Shown here: piece by piece, positions 24,255 through 32,685 of the stretch | How positions within the stretch are numbered: the first letter of the stretch is position 1 | How the letters are laid out: each line of letters starts with the position of its first letter | Origin: Amycolatopsis echigonensis | GTDB lineage: Bacteria; Actinomycetota; Actinomycetes; Mycobacteriales; Pseudonocardiaceae | NCBI RefSeq assembly: GCF_014174495.1 | Contig: NZ_JACJHR010000072.1 | Span: 1-47,862, forward strand | Reading direction: 5' to 3' | DNA: 47,862 nucleotides | Notes under the pieces: generated by a model | Databases searched by the model: none | Told to the model about the DNA's origin: nothing | Seen by the model: the letters and a program-made list of their open reading frames with translations, nothing else | Program-made: the position numbers and the translations under genes

Positions 24255-25787
24255 TCACCCTCCGAGCAGTCGCCGGACTTGGTGCCGGGCGACCTTCTGG
24301 CTGTGGGTCATCGGCAACGATTCCACGAACCGCACGACGGTCGGCTTCTTGTACCCGGCGAGGAACCGCAGGCAGTGCGAGATGACGTCCTCGGCGGTGA
24401 GCACCGCACCCGCCGCGGGCACCACGGCAGCCGCCACGGTCTGGCCCCACCGGGGATGCGGCAGGCCTACGACCGCGCAGGCAGCGACTCCGGGCGCGGT
24501 CAGGATGACCCGCTCGACCTCGCTGGGGTAGACGTTCATCCCGCCCGAGACGATCAGGTCAGTGCGGCGGTCGGCGATCCGCACGTAGCCGTGGGGATCG
24601 ATGGTGCCCAGGTCGCCGGTGCGGAACCAGTCCTTCCGGAACGCGGCGTGCGTGGCCTCGGGCTGCTGCCAGTAGCCGTCGGCGAGGCAGGGCGAGTGCA
24701 CCCACAGTTCGCCGACGGTCGTACCGTCGCACGGCGCGGGTTCGCCGTCCGCGTCCGCGACCAGCACCTGAGTTTCGGCGACCGGGCGGCCGACGGTGGT
24801 GAACAAGGCATCCCCGAGGACAGCGACGTCGGCGGGGCTCGTGACGGTCATGAGGCCGCCCGAATTCTCGGTCATGCCCCATCCCTCGATCAGGCGCGTT
24901 CCAGCTGCGTCGCCGAGTTGCCGCAACGCTTCCGGCGACGCCTTCGACGCGGAATGCAGCAACGTGGTCAAGCTGGCCCACTCCGAAGGATGCGAACGGA
25001 TCGCCTCGGTGAACTCGCCGAGCAAGGGCGAGGGAGCGTAGGTGAACGTCGCACGGTGCTCTGCCACCAAAGCCGTCAGCGAACCCACGTCCCATCGACC
25101 GGGGAACACCACAGTTCCGCCTACGTAGAAGTGCGTGAGCACGTGTGCGGGCACCACAGCGACGAAGGACATCGATCCCGTCATCGCCGCTACGCTGCCG
25201 AGCGGCAGCCGATACGACAGCGCGTTGATTCGCGCCAGGTTCAGCACCGAGCCCTGGGTTAACCGAGCGCCCTTCGGCCGTCCGGTCGTGCCGCTGGTGT
25301 AGCCGAGGATGAACAGATCCGCCGAATCCGGCTCCGGAAGCGGCTTGGTGGAACCGGCTTCGAGGAAAGCGCGGTAAGCCCGCACTTCCGCGGTCGGCAG
25401 CAGGAGAAGGTCGTCGATCCCGGGGATTTCGGCGACCTTCTCCTGTACTGCCGGGCCGAAGACGAGCGCTTTGGCGCCGGAGTCGGTCAGCACGTGCTCG
25501 GCTTCGGCGGCGGTGTGGCGGACGTTGACCGGTGCCACGACCAGTCCCGCCAGCGCACACGCCGCGTACAGCACGACGTGGTCCGCACCGTCTTCGAGCC
25601 AGACGGCAACCCGGTCGCCCGCCTGGAGCCCGTTCGCACGGAGGGCGTTCCCGAGCTGGGTCGCGTCGTCGGCGAGCTGGCGGTAACTGAGCCGTCGTCC
25701 GTCGGGATCGATCACCGCGACCCGCCCGGGGTGCCGGATCGCGCCGGAGGTGATCAACTGCGCGACAGTTCGCAAAGGCGCGGGCAT
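24255..25787 (-). CDS. Acyl/aryl-CoA ligase (AMP-dependent synthetase family)
   Basis: A 510-residue ANL enzyme. The P-loop is YTSGTTGRPKG (163-173), followed by GWGMTENSGG, the A8 hinge RTGDLGTIDPHGYVRIADRR and SGGMNVYPSEVE. The C-terminal catalytic Lys is in MTHSQKVARH (Lys498), with Gln replacing the usual Gly before it. It activates a carboxylic acid as acyl-AMP and then as CoA thioester. The ATG at 25787 follows the flavin reductase stop by seven bases. It is the last gene of a leftward operon that begins at the hydratase (29716) and that two TetR-type boxes appear to control. Confidence 0.9.
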   Translation of the reverse strand: MPAPLRTVAQLITSGAIRHPGRVAVIDPDGRRLSYRQLADDATQLGNALRANGLQAGDRVAVWLEDGADHVVLYAACALAGLVVAPVNVRHTAAEAEHVLTDSGAKALVFGPAVQEKVAEIPGIDDLLLLPTAEVRAYRAFLEAGSTKPLPEPDSADLFILGYTSGTTGRPKGARLTQGSVLNLARINALSYRLPLGSVAAMTGSMSFVAVVPAHVLTHFYVGGTVVFPGRWDVGSLTALVAEHRATFTYAPSPLLGEFTEAIRSHPSEWASLTTLLHSASKASPEALRQLGDAAGTRLIEGWGMTENSGGLMTVTSPADVAVLGDALFTTVGRPVAETQVLVADADGEPAPCDGTTVGELWVHSPCLADGYWQQPEATHAAFRKDWFRTGDLGTIDPHGYVRIADRRTDLIVSGGMNVYPSEVERVILTAPGVAACAVVGLPHPRWGQTVAAAVVPAAGAVLTAEDVISHCLRFLAGYKKPTVVRFVESLPMTHSQKVARHQVRRLLGG

Positions 25788-25794
25788 GGTGCGC

Positions 25795-26295
25795 TCAGTC
25801 GACGGCGGCGAGCGTGCGGAAGCGGCTTCCGTGGAAGACCAGGGGAGCGGTGTCCGGATCGGCGCGCAGTCCGTGGATCCGCAGCAGGGCGATCGCGTGG
25901 TCGCCGGCGGGAAGTTCGCGCTCCACGGAACAGTCGAGCCAAGCTGTCGCGCCGTGGAGGTAGATCGCGCCGTCGGCCGTTGCCTCCCATGACACGCCGG
26001 CGAACCGATCACCATCCTTTTTGGACAGCTTGAGGCATTCCGTGTCGTGCCCCTCGGCGAGGACGCTGACGCCGAGGCGAGTCCGCGGCCGGAGCTTGGG
26101 CCACGTCTCCGAAGTGTGCTGTACGCAGACCGACACGAGCGGCGGATCCATCGACACCGAGGTGAACGAGCTGGCGGCCATGCCGGTCGGGACTCCGTCG
26201 ATGAGTGCGCACACGGCCGTCACGCCGGACGGGAAACAGCCGAAAGCCCGTCGCAAGGTGCGGGCGTCGCCGGTGAGCGGTTCGAGCTGGATCAT
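25795..26295 (-). CDS. Flavin reductase-domain protein (HpaC/TftC-like)
   Basis: A 166-residue split-barrel flavin-binding protein. Family landmarks are RRAFGCFPSGVTAVCALIDG, TGMAASSFTSVSMDPPLVSVCV, LGVSVLAEGH and the C-terminal GDHAIALLRIHGL. It reduces FMN or FAD with NAD(P)H and passes the free reduced flavin to a separate monooxygenase. The ATG at 26295 is chosen because GGAAGG precedes it; an ATG at 26313 lacks a site. The obvious partners are the LLM monooxygenases at 32686 and 39631, neither of which has its own reductase domain. Confidence 0.9.
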   Translation of the reverse strand: MIQLEPLTGDARTLRRAFGCFPSGVTAVCALIDGVPTGMAASSFTSVSMDPPLVSVCVQHTSETWPKLRPRTRLGVSVLAEGHDTECLKLSKKDGDRFAGVSWEATADGAIYLHGATAWLDCSVERELPAGDHAIALLRIHGLRADPDTAPLVFHGSRFRTLAAVD

Positions 26296-26323
26296 CGTTG
26301 CCTTCCAACACATCAGGGATCGG

Positions 26324-26743
26324 TCAGAGTTCTCCGGCGAGGACGGCGCCGCGCAGGCCCGCCCCGGTGAACGGTTCGTAGCGGTGCACGTGGAAGCGCC
26401 AGGCGCCTTCTTCGTGCCGGAACTCGTCGAGGTAGCGGCCCAAGGTCACCAGCCGGACCGAGTCCTCGGCCACCGTCACGGCCTGGACGTAGGCGGTGCC
26501 GGACGCCGTGTCGCCAGACCCGTCGTCGACGCTCACGGACGACACCAGATGACGGATCCCGTTCGGGGTCCGGGCCTCCGCGACCAGGCCGGCGATGGCG
26601 GCACGTCCGGTCACCGGTTCGGCGCCGGGTGCGCGGAGGAACGTCGCTGTCGTCGTGAACAGCTCTCCGAACTCTTCTCCGCGACCTTCGTCGAAGCAGT
26701 GCGCGTACCGCCCGTACAGCTCGGCGATTTCTGCTCTGGTCAC
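26324..26743 (-). CDS. SnoaL/NTF2-like protein 2
   Basis: A 139-residue NTF2-fold protein from GTG 26743. It shows AEIAELYGRYAHCFDEGRGEEF, LFTTTATFL, GRAAIAGLVAEA, IRHLVSSVSVDD and GRYLDEFRHEEGAWRFHVHRY. This is the SnoaL_4 pattern common beside dioxygenases and SDRs in actinobacterial catabolic clusters. The function could be isomerase, hydratase or subunit-like and is not determined by sequence. It sits between the flavin reductase and the mycofactocin-type SDR in the leftward operon. Confidence 0.8.
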   Translation of the reverse strand: MTRAEIAELYGRYAHCFDEGRGEEFGELFTTTATFLRAPGAEPVTGRAAIAGLVAEARTPNGIRHLVSSVSVDDGSGDTASGTAYVQAVTVAEDSVRLVTLGRYLDEFRHEEGAWRFHVHRYEPFTGAGLRGAVLAGEL

Positions 26744-26753
26744 CGTTCCACCG

Positions 26754-27590
26754 TCACTTCAACAGGGCGCCCGCGTCAACGGGAAGCGGGACGCCGGTGA
26801 TGAAGCGCGCCTCGTCGGAGACCAGGAACAGCAGGGCGTTGGCGATGTCTTCGGGCTGCACCCATGGAGTGGGCAGCACCTGCAAGGTGCGCGCGGCCTC
26901 CAGGAAATCCTCCTGAGTCGGATTCTCCAGATCCGGGCGGAACATCCGCCAGGTCGCCTCGTTGTCGGCCATCGGCGTGGCCACCTGCGTCGGGTGGATG
27001 CTGTTGACGCGGATGTTCTCCGGGCCGAGTTCGAGCGCAAGGGATTTGGTCAGGCCGACGACGCCGTGTTTGGACGTCACGTAATGCGGGATGTTGGCGA
27101 AGGGATGCAGGCCGGCGACCGAGCTGGTGATCACGATCGCGCCGCCGCGGCCTCCGGCCTGGATGTGCGGGATCGCGGCCCGGCAGGTGTGGTAGGCACC
27201 GTTGAGGTTGATGTCGATCATGTCCTGCCACACGGAGTAGTCCATGCCGGACGCCGTGGTGGGCGCCGCGGCGATACCCGCGTTGGCAGCGACGATGTCG
27301 AGCCTGCCCAGCTCCTTGACGCCCTCGTCGACCACCGCCGTGAGCGTCGCGAGATCGCGTACGTCGGCGACCGCCGTGATGATCCGTTTGCCCAGGGCCT
27401 CCACGGCTTTCGCCGTCTCCGCGAGTTCCTCGCGGGTGCCGCCCGGGTAGGGCACTCCCGGAATGTCCTCGCAGATGTCGACGGCGATGATGTCCGCGCC
27501 CTCGCGGGCCAGCGTGACGGCGTGCGCGCGGCCCTGGCCGCGCGCGGCTCCGGTGATGAAGGCGACCTTGCCTTCGACCCGTCCAGCCAT
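26754..27590 (-). CDS. Mycofactocin-coupled SDR oxidoreductase 1 (carveol dehydrogenase-like)
   Basis: A 278-residue SDR. The TGAARGQGRAHAVTLAREGADIIAVDIC-like start is given in parts: TGAARGQGRAHA, then EGADIIAVDIC. It is diagnostic of the mycofactocin-coupled SDR subgroup, in which NAD is held tightly and re-oxidised through mycofactocin. NAG, the catalytic Ser in VITSSVAG, and Tyr-Lys in HYVTSKHG are present. The family includes carveol dehydrogenase, a terpene alcohol enzyme. ATG 27590 has GGAG at good distance; ATG 27596 overlaps the RibBA stop as ATGA and is an alternative. No mycofactocin biosynthesis genes are in the window. Confidence 0.92.
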   Translation of the reverse strand: MAGRVEGKVAFITGAARGQGRAHAVTLAREGADIIAVDICEDIPGVPYPGGTREELAETAKAVEALGKRIITAVADVRDLATLTAVVDEGVKELGRLDIVAANAGIAAAPTTASGMDYSVWQDMIDINLNGAYHTCRAAIPHIQAGGRGGAIVITSSVAGLHPFANIPHYVTSKHGVVGLTKSLALELGPENIRVNSIHPTQVATPMADNEATWRMFRPDLENPTQEDFLEAARTLQVLPTPWVQPEDIANALLFLVSDEARFITGVPLPVDAGALLK

Positions 27591-27592
27591 GG

Positions 27593-28849
27593 TCATGAGC
27601 TCCTTTGCCGGTCGATGGGCGAACGTTCGGCACCGGACAGCAGGTGTCCCAGCCGGTCCTGCTTGGTCCGCAGATAGCGGATGTTGTGCGGGTTGTGGCT
27701 GACCGGGAGCATGACCCGGTCGGCGATCTCCAGTCCGTAGCCCTCCAGCCCGCCGTACTTGGCGGGATTGTTGGTGATGAGCCGGAGCCTGCGGATGCCG
27801 AGATGGCCGAGGATCTGGGCCCCCACGCCGTAGCTTCGCGAGTCGACGGGCAGCCCTTGGGCCAGATTCGCGTCCACTGTGTCCAGCCCTTGCTCCTGCA
27901 ATGCGTAGGCGCGGATCTTGTGGCCGAGCCCGATTCCCCGGCCTTCGTGGCCGCGCAGGTAGACGACGGCGCCGCAACCCTCTTCAGCGATCGCCTGCAG
28001 CGCCTGTTCGAGCTGGGCGCCGCAATCGCACCGCAGCGAGCCGATGATGTCGCCGGTGAGGCATTCGCTGTGGACCCGGACCAGCGCGCCGTGCTCGGCG
28101 CGGCCCGCGGTGGCGACGTCGCCGAGGACGAGCGCCAGGTGCTCAGTGCCGTCGAGCCGGGAGCGGTAGGCCACGGCGCGGAAGTCGCCGAACACCGTCG
28201 GCATCGCCGACTCGCCGACCTGCTCGACAAGTTCCTCGGTGGCCCGGCGATAGCGGACGAGATCGGCGATCGCGAGCAGCGGCAAGTCGTTCTCCGCGGC
28301 GAAATCGGCGAGCGCCTCGCCGCGGAGCATCTCCCCGTCGTCGCCGACCAGTTCGCTGATGACGCCGACGTTCGTCCGTCCGGCGAGCCGGAGGAGGTCG
28401 ACGGCCGCCTCGGTGTGCCCGGCACGGACCAGCACGCCGCCTTCCCTGGCGCGCAACGGGAACAGATGCCCCGGACGGCGCAGATGTTCCGGCTGGACAG
28501 CGGGATCGGCCAGCGCGCGGCAGGTCAGCGCCCGGGCCGTCGCCGAAACGCCGGTGCCGGCGTCGAGATGGTCCACCGAGACGGTGAAGGCGGTGCCGTG
28601 GGCGTCGGTGTTGTTCTCGACCATGGGCGGCAGGCCGAGCGCGTCGGCGCGGTCGCCGGTCATCGGCGTGCACACGATTCCGGTCGTGTGCCGCACCAGG
28701 AACGTCATCTGCTCGGCGGTCACGCTGTCCGCGGCGAGGACGAGGTCTCCCTCGTTCTCCCGGTCGTGGTCGTCGACGACCACGATCATCTGTCCTGCGG
28801 CGAGCGCCGTGACGGCCCGCTCGACCGCTTCGGCTGGGGTGGTGCGCAT
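27593..28849 (-). CDS. ribBA: RibBA: DHBP synthase / GTP cyclohydrolase II
   Basis: A 418-residue bifunctional riboflavin-synthesis protein. The N-terminal DHBP synthase half has DDHDRENEGD (26-35) and the HTEAAVDL and GVISELVGDDGEM segments. The C-terminal cyclohydrolase II half has the zinc cysteines Cys263, Cys274 and Cys276 (VHSECLTGDIIGSLRCDCG) and the GTP-site RGHEGRGIGLG. AGGAGG precedes ATG 28849. It makes the two first precursors of riboflavin; the pyrimidine branch also feeds F420. It stands in a catabolic operon, away from other rib genes. It is probably a second, inducible copy boosting flavin for the flavin reductase and LLM enzymes (inference). Confidence 0.95.
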   Translation of the reverse strand: MRTTPAEAVERAVTALAAGQMIVVVDDHDRENEGDLVLAADSVTAEQMTFLVRHTTGIVCTPMTGDRADALGLPPMVENNTDAHGTAFTVSVDHLDAGTGVSATARALTCRALADPAVQPEHLRRPGHLFPLRAREGGVLVRAGHTEAAVDLLRLAGRTNVGVISELVGDDGEMLRGEALADFAAENDLPLLAIADLVRYRRATEELVEQVGESAMPTVFGDFRAVAYRSRLDGTEHLALVLGDVATAGRAEHGALVRVHSECLTGDIIGSLRCDCGAQLEQALQAIAEEGCGAVVYLRGHEGRGIGLGHKIRAYALQEQGLDTVDANLAQGLPVDSRSYGVGAQILGHLGIRRLRLITNNPAKYGGLEGYGLEIADRVMLPVSHNPHNIRYLRTKQDRLGHLLSGAERSPIDRQRSS

Positions 28850-28882
28850 CGGGAAACCTCCTTGTTCCGCCGGGCCGGCTCG

Positions 28883-29716
28883 TCAGCCGCGGAAGTGTGC
28901 GATGGCCTGTTTGAGGCCGATCTCCTTGACGAGTTCCTGCAATTCGGTCACGTCCGGAGTGGTGTGGATCAGGGCGTCGGTGTCCGCGCCCATGCCCGCT
29001 ACGGTGAGGAACCCGTTCATCTCCTGCACCCGGTTGATCGCGAGTTTCTTCATCCGCAGGATCGACGCGGGAGTCTTCGCGATGGCCAGGGCCAGTTCGC
29101 GCGTGTGTTTCTCCAGTTCGGCGGCCGGGACCGCGGCGTGGGCGAATCCCCATTCCGCGGCGGTGCGTCCGTCGATGCGGCGGCCGGGCACGAACGACAT
29201 CTCCTTCGCGCGCTGCGGTCCGACCTGGAACGACCACAGGGGCGAGATGAAGCCCCCGCCGAGCGGGATCGCCGGCGACGCGGCGATCTGGGTGTCGTCG
29301 GCTACGACGGTGATGTCGCAGAACAGTGCGAGCTGGGTGGCTCCGGCCATGCAATAGCCGTGGATCTGCGCGATGACGGGCTGCGGGTGGCGCCAGATTC
29401 TGGTGAAGCGGTCGATGTAAGCGGCTTGCCGGTCGCGGTCGGCCACCGAGCTCCGCGAGTGGGCGTCGCCGATCTCCTCGGACTCGCCGGAGACGTCGTA
29501 GCCCGCCGAGAACGCCCGGCCCGCTCCGCGCAGGACGACCACCCGCGCGTCCGACTTCTCCAGGTCCGCCAGATGCGCGGCGAGTTCGTCGAGCATGCGC
29601 ATGGACAGCGCGTTGAGCCGGTCCGGCCGGTCGAGGGTCAGCCAGGCGATCGGCCCGTCGCGCTCAACGCGCACCTCGGCCGAGGGGGTGGTCGCTGTTT
29701 CGTCGCCCTGGGACAC
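28883..29716 (-). CDS. Enoyl-CoA hydratase/isomerase family protein
   Basis: A 277-residue crotonase-fold protein. It shows RPDRLNALSMRM, the oxyanion segment RAFSAGYDVSGE, and QIHGYCMAGATQLALFCDITVVAD forming the second oxyanion strand. The position of the usual first catalytic Glu is occupied by Gly/Ala residues in MAGATQLAL, so a simple hydratase mechanism is uncertain. The protein could be an isomerase, hydrolase or C-C lyase of this fold. It starts at GTG 29716 after GAGGAGG and is the first gene of the leftward operon controlled by TetR-type boxes C and D. Confidence 0.88.
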   Translation of the reverse strand: MSQGDETATTPSAEVRVERDGPIAWLTLDRPDRLNALSMRMLDELAAHLADLEKSDARVVVLRGAGRAFSAGYDVSGESEEIGDAHSRSSVADRDRQAAYIDRFTRIWRHPQPVIAQIHGYCMAGATQLALFCDITVVADDTQIAASPAIPLGGGFISPLWSFQVGPQRAKEMSFVPGRRIDGRTAAEWGFAHAAVPAAELEKHTRELALAIAKTPASILRMKKLAINRVQEMNGFLTVAGMGADTDALIHTTPDVTELQELVKEIGLKQAIAHFRG

Positions 29717-29749
29717 CGGTCCTCCTCGTCTCCACGCTGTGACTCTAAC

Positions 29750-29767
29750 AACCTACCGGTTGGTTGG
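29750..29767 (+). promoter_or_regulatory. TetR-type box C
   Basis: AACCTACCGGTTGGTTGG lies 34 bases upstream of the hydratase GTG, where it would repress the leftward operon. It matches the core in 14 of 17 positions and has a CCTACCGGTTGG near-palindrome at its centre. Confidence 0.7.
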
Positions 29768-29850
29768 CTATCTTTTCAAGACTTGCCTGGCATCATAAGT
29801 TGTGGATGAACGCGCTTGCATTGACGAAACGTCGCGCATGTTCGTAATCT

Positions 29851-29869
29851 ACCTATCGATCGTTTGGTT
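29851..29869 (+). promoter_or_regulatory. TetR-type box D
   Basis: ACCTATCGATCGTTTGGTT lies 15 bases upstream of the acyl-CoA dehydrogenase GTG. It differs from box A by one base over 19. Confidence 0.75.
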
Positions 29870-29883
29870 AATGGGAAGGTGAG

Positions 29884-31014
29884 GTGGCGATGACGCCGTC
29901 CGAGCGAGGGGAGCTGTCGCGGTTCTCCGACGACGCCGAGCAGTGGCTCGCCGACGCCGTGCCCGAGCGCTGGCGGAGCCAGCGGAACTCGCTGTCGCCC
30001 GCGGAGGTCACCGAGGTGCGCCGCGAGTGGGACAAGCAGCTGTACCGAGGCGGTTACGCCGGTCTTTCGCTGCCTCGCGAGTACGGCGGGCAGGGGATGG
30101 GGCTGGCCGAGGAGGTCGCCTTCCACGAACTCGCCGCCCGTGCGCACGCTCCCGAGGGCTTCGGGCGGATCGGCAAGATCCTGACCGCGCCGACCCTGAT
30201 CGCGCACGGGACGCCCGACCAGCAGGCGCGGTTCCTGCCCGGGATCCTCTCCGGCGAGGACGTCTGGTGCCAGGGCTTCTCCGAGCCGGGCGCGGGCTCC
30301 GACCTCGCCAGCGTCTCCACCACCGCGCGGCGCGACGGGAACGGCTACCGGGTCACCGGCCAGAAGATCTGGACCAGCTTCGCCGACGTCGCCGATCGCA
30401 GCCTGTTCCTGGCCAGGACCGACCCGGACGCCCGGCGTTACCGCAATCTGTCGATGCTTCTGCTGGACATGAAACAGCCCGGCGTGACCGTGCGGCCGAT
30501 CAAGCAGATCTCCGGCACGTCGCACTTCGCGGAGGTCTTCTTCGAAGACGTGTGGGTGGGCGAGGAAGACCGGCTCGGCGGCGAGGGCGAGGGCTGGAAG
30601 GTCGCGATGACTGTGCTCCAGAACGAGCGCGGCGCGATCGAAGGCATCACTCGTTACGTGGAGATGCGCGGGGACATGGACCTGCTGCTGCGATGCTGTG
30701 CGGCAGGCACCGAGCGCGCTGCCGTGGCCGAGCAGTTCGACGTGCGGCTCGAACTCGTCCGCTGGCAGGTGAGCAAAGCAGTCGAACTGGTCGACGATCC
30801 CGTGGCGTTCGCTCGTGCGACGTCGGTGCTGAAGGTGACCTGGAGCGAACTCTGGCAGGAGATGACCGAGTTCGCGATCGTGGGCTCGTGCCCGGAGCAC
30901 CAGGCCCACTGGCGGCACCAGTACCTGGAGACCCGGGCGTCGTCGATCTACTCCGGCTCGTCGGAGATCCAGCGCAACATCATGGCCGAGCGGGTGCTCG
31001 GCCTGCCGAAGTGA
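29884..31014 (+). CDS. Acyl-CoA dehydrogenase, large subunit of a two-subunit enzyme
   Basis: A 376-residue acyl-CoA dehydrogenase. Landmarks are SLPREYGGQGMG, WCQGFSEPGAGSDLAS, the flavin-site VTGQKIWTSFA, and the C-terminal SIYSGSSEIQRNIMAERVLGL. In single-subunit enzymes such as MCAD the catalytic base is the Glu of YEG; Ser occupies that place here (YSG). This is common in actinobacterial heteromeric FadE/ChsE-type dehydrogenases for bulky ring-containing CoA esters, which place the base elsewhere. GTG 29884 follows GGAAGG; ATG 29890 is an alternative. It is six bases from the partner gene and under TetR-type box D. Confidence 0.9.
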   Translation: MAMTPSERGELSRFSDDAEQWLADAVPERWRSQRNSLSPAEVTEVRREWDKQLYRGGYAGLSLPREYGGQGMGLAEEVAFHELAARAHAPEGFGRIGKILTAPTLIAHGTPDQQARFLPGILSGEDVWCQGFSEPGAGSDLASVSTTARRDGNGYRVTGQKIWTSFADVADRSLFLARTDPDARRYRNLSMLLLDMKQPGVTVRPIKQISGTSHFAEVFFEDVWVGEEDRLGGEGEGWKVAMTVLQNERGAIEGITRYVEMRGDMDLLLRCCAAGTERAAVAEQFDVRLELVRWQVSKAVELVDDPVAFARATSVLKVTWSELWQEMTEFAIVGSCPEHQAHWRHQYLETRASSIYSGSSEIQRNIMAERVLGLPK

Positions 31015-31020
31015 GGGACC

Positions 31021-31911
31021 ATGACACAGTTGATCGTCGGCAAGATCGGCGCGTTGGCCGCCGAGGGCATCCGGGACCTGCTGACGCGGTCTCTCGGCGG
31101 CGAACCGATCGCCCGGTACACCGAGCAGCGCCTGCTGGAGTGGGCGACCTTGCGGGAGGGCGGCTGGGACGAAATCGGGGTGCCCGAGGAGGCGGGCGGC
31201 GCCGGCGCGACGTTGCGCGACCTCGCCGAAGTCTCGATGACGTGGGGCGAATTCTGTGTTCCCTTGCCGCTCGTGGTCACGCTGGCTGCCAAACGATGGT
31301 CGCCGGTGGCGCGTGAGCATCCCGGCCCGGTCACTGTGTCGGTGCTGTCTCCTGTCGCGGGTCCGCTGGTCCCGTACGGAAACGAGCCGGGTATTCGCGT
31401 GCTGGCCGGACGAAACGAGTTTCTGGAATCCAGCAATGATGGTGTCGCGGATCCGTTCTCGCTGACCATGCAGCCGGTCGCGGTCGAGGGCAGCACCACC
31501 TTCGATCCCGTTGCCGCGCGCGAACTCGCGGTGCTGTGGGCGGCTGAGGCGGTAGGCGCGGCGAAGCGCTGCCTGCGCGACGCCGTGGCGTATGCCAAGG
31601 AGCGCAAGCAGTTCGGTGTCCCCATCGGCAGCTTCCAGGCCATCAAGCACCGTGCCGCGCACATGCTCGAGCTGACCGAACGTGCCGAGACCGCCGTGCT
31701 GTGGGCTGCTGCCGACGACTTCCGGGAGGGGGCCGAATCGATCGGCACGCGACGCCTTGTTCTGCACGCACTCGCCACCTCGCGCGAGGTTGTCGAAAGC
31801 GCGATCCAGGTCCATGGGGGAATGGGCTTCACCTGGGAGATGGGACTGCACGTGTACCTGCGCCATGTTGTCGCACTGCGAGAACTCGTGCAGGGGCTGT
31901 TGCCGGCGTAG
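31021..31911 (+). CDS. Acyl-CoA dehydrogenase, short subunit
   Basis: A 296-residue protein, about 80 residues shorter than normal acyl-CoA dehydrogenases. The C-terminal helical domain is recognisable: YAKERKQFGVPIGSFQAIKHRAAHM-type sequence (YAKERKQFG, then FQAIKHRAA) and IQVHGGMGFTWEMGLHVYLRH. The middle flavin-binding barrel is reduced. This matches the short partner in alpha2beta2 dehydrogenases used for sterol side chains and other bulky CoA esters, where one FAD is shared at the interface. It directly follows the large subunit gene and ends at two hairpins. Confidence 0.88.
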   Translation: MTQLIVGKIGALAAEGIRDLLTRSLGGEPIARYTEQRLLEWATLREGGWDEIGVPEEAGGAGATLRDLAEVSMTWGEFCVPLPLVVTLAAKRWSPVAREHPGPVTVSVLSPVAGPLVPYGNEPGIRVLAGRNEFLESSNDGVADPFSLTMQPVAVEGSTTFDPVAARELAVLWAAEAVGAAKRCLRDAVAYAKERKQFGVPIGSFQAIKHRAAHMLELTERAETAVLWAAADDFREGAESIGTRRLVLHALATSREVVESAIQVHGGMGFTWEMGLHVYLRHVVALRELVQGLLPA

Positions 31912-31922
31912 GAAATCGTGGC

Positions 31923-31954
31923 GGTGCCGGTTCCGCGCTTGCGGAACCGGCACC
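31923..31954 (+). terminator. Perfect 14-base hairpin after the dehydrogenase genes
   Basis: GGTGCCGGTTCCGC (31923-31936) pairs with 31941-31954 around a GCTT loop, 12 bases after the stop. A second, T-flanked hairpin follows at 31983-32037. Confidence 0.65.
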
Positions 31955-31982
31955 GACGTGCCTGGAAAGCCTTGTGTGACAA

Positions 31983-32037
31983 CAAAAACGGCTCCCGGGA
32001 GTGCGCTACCGCAGTGCGCGCTCCCCGGAGCCGTTTT
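31983..32037. terminator. Bidirectional rho-independent terminator
   Basis: AAAAACGGCTCC (31983-31994 area) is complementary to GGAGCCGTTTTT (32026-32037), with further partial pairing of the GC-rich interior. The A-run and T-run at the two ends suit termination from both convergent genes (31911 and 32047). Confidence 0.85.
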
Positions 32038-32046
32038 TGGTGGTGC

Positions 32047-32433
32047 TCAGCCGTAGTCGTGGTACTCCACGAGCAGCCCGTCGCGCACGGTCAGAAACGT
32101 GCCGAGGTCGAGGCTGACGGTTTCGCCCGCCGCCGCCCAGCCGGGCACGTCGGCAGCGGCCTTGCCGCCCCAGGTGTGCTCGACGAAGACGCGGTCGCCG
32201 GCCTGGGCGATGCTGCGCCGGTTCGTGAACGCCTTGTCGGGGAAGAGTTTCCCGTAGGTCTCGAACAGTTCCAGCGCGGCCGGCTTGCCTTGCACGTCGA
32301 CGCCGCGGTTGTGGTGGACCAGCCGGACGTCCTCGGCGAGGAGGGCGCCGATCCGGTCGAGGTCGCCGCTGTTGTAGGCGTCGACGTAGTCCTCGGCGAA
32401 CTGGAGCAGGTCGTCCTTGTCCGTAGTGGTCAT
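32047..32433 (-). CDS. SnoaL/NTF2-like protein 3
   Basis: A 128-residue NTF2-fold protein. DDLLQFAEDYVDAYNSGDLDRI, LLAEDVRLVHHNRGVDVQG, ALELFETYGKLFPDKAF and RVFVEHTWGG form the typical SnoaL-like pattern with interior His and Asp. It resembles polyketide-cyclase or ketosteroid-isomerase-like members more than the other two NTF2-like proteins here. It diverges from the LLM monooxygenase at 32686. Two TetR-type boxes (E, F) lie in the shared promoter, placing it in the same regulon. The reaction is unknown. Confidence 0.82.
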   Translation of the reverse strand: MTTTDKDDLLQFAEDYVDAYNSGDLDRIGALLAEDVRLVHHNRGVDVQGKPAALELFETYGKLFPDKAFTNRRSIAQAGDRVFVEHTWGGKAAADVPGWAAAGETVSLDLGTFLTVRDGLLVEYHDYG

Positions 32434-32494
32434 GCTTACTCCTCGGAGTCAGCGGGAGGGCGTCCGTCCGGGGATGGACGGCCGGGAGCAAGTT

Positions 32495-32514
32495 AACAAA
32501 CATACGGTAGGTTG
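32495..32514 (-). promoter_or_regulatory. TetR-type box E
   Basis: Read on the minus strand as AACCTACCGTATGTTTGTT, it matches the core at 13 of 17 positions. It lies about 60 bases upstream of the NTF2-like gene start at 32433. Confidence 0.65.
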
Positions 32515-32584
32515 ACAAGAGTTGACCGACGGGACTGCTGAGGATAGACCCGTGTTGACTGGGAATGAAGCGGCCGATACGCTA

Positions 32585-32605
32585 TCCAAACAGTCGGTTG
32601 GTTGG
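32585..32605 (-). promoter_or_regulatory. TetR-type box F
   Basis: Read on the minus strand as CCAACCAACCGACTGTTTGG, it fits ACCWACCGAYYGTTTGG fully. It lies about 80 bases upstream of the LLM GTG at 32686. Confidence 0.7.
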
Positions 32606-32685
32606 CCCATGTCCCACCGGCCCGGCACCACTTGCTTCCCTTCGCTGGCGGGAAGCGCGTCCACAATCGGCAAAGGAGCTAATCC

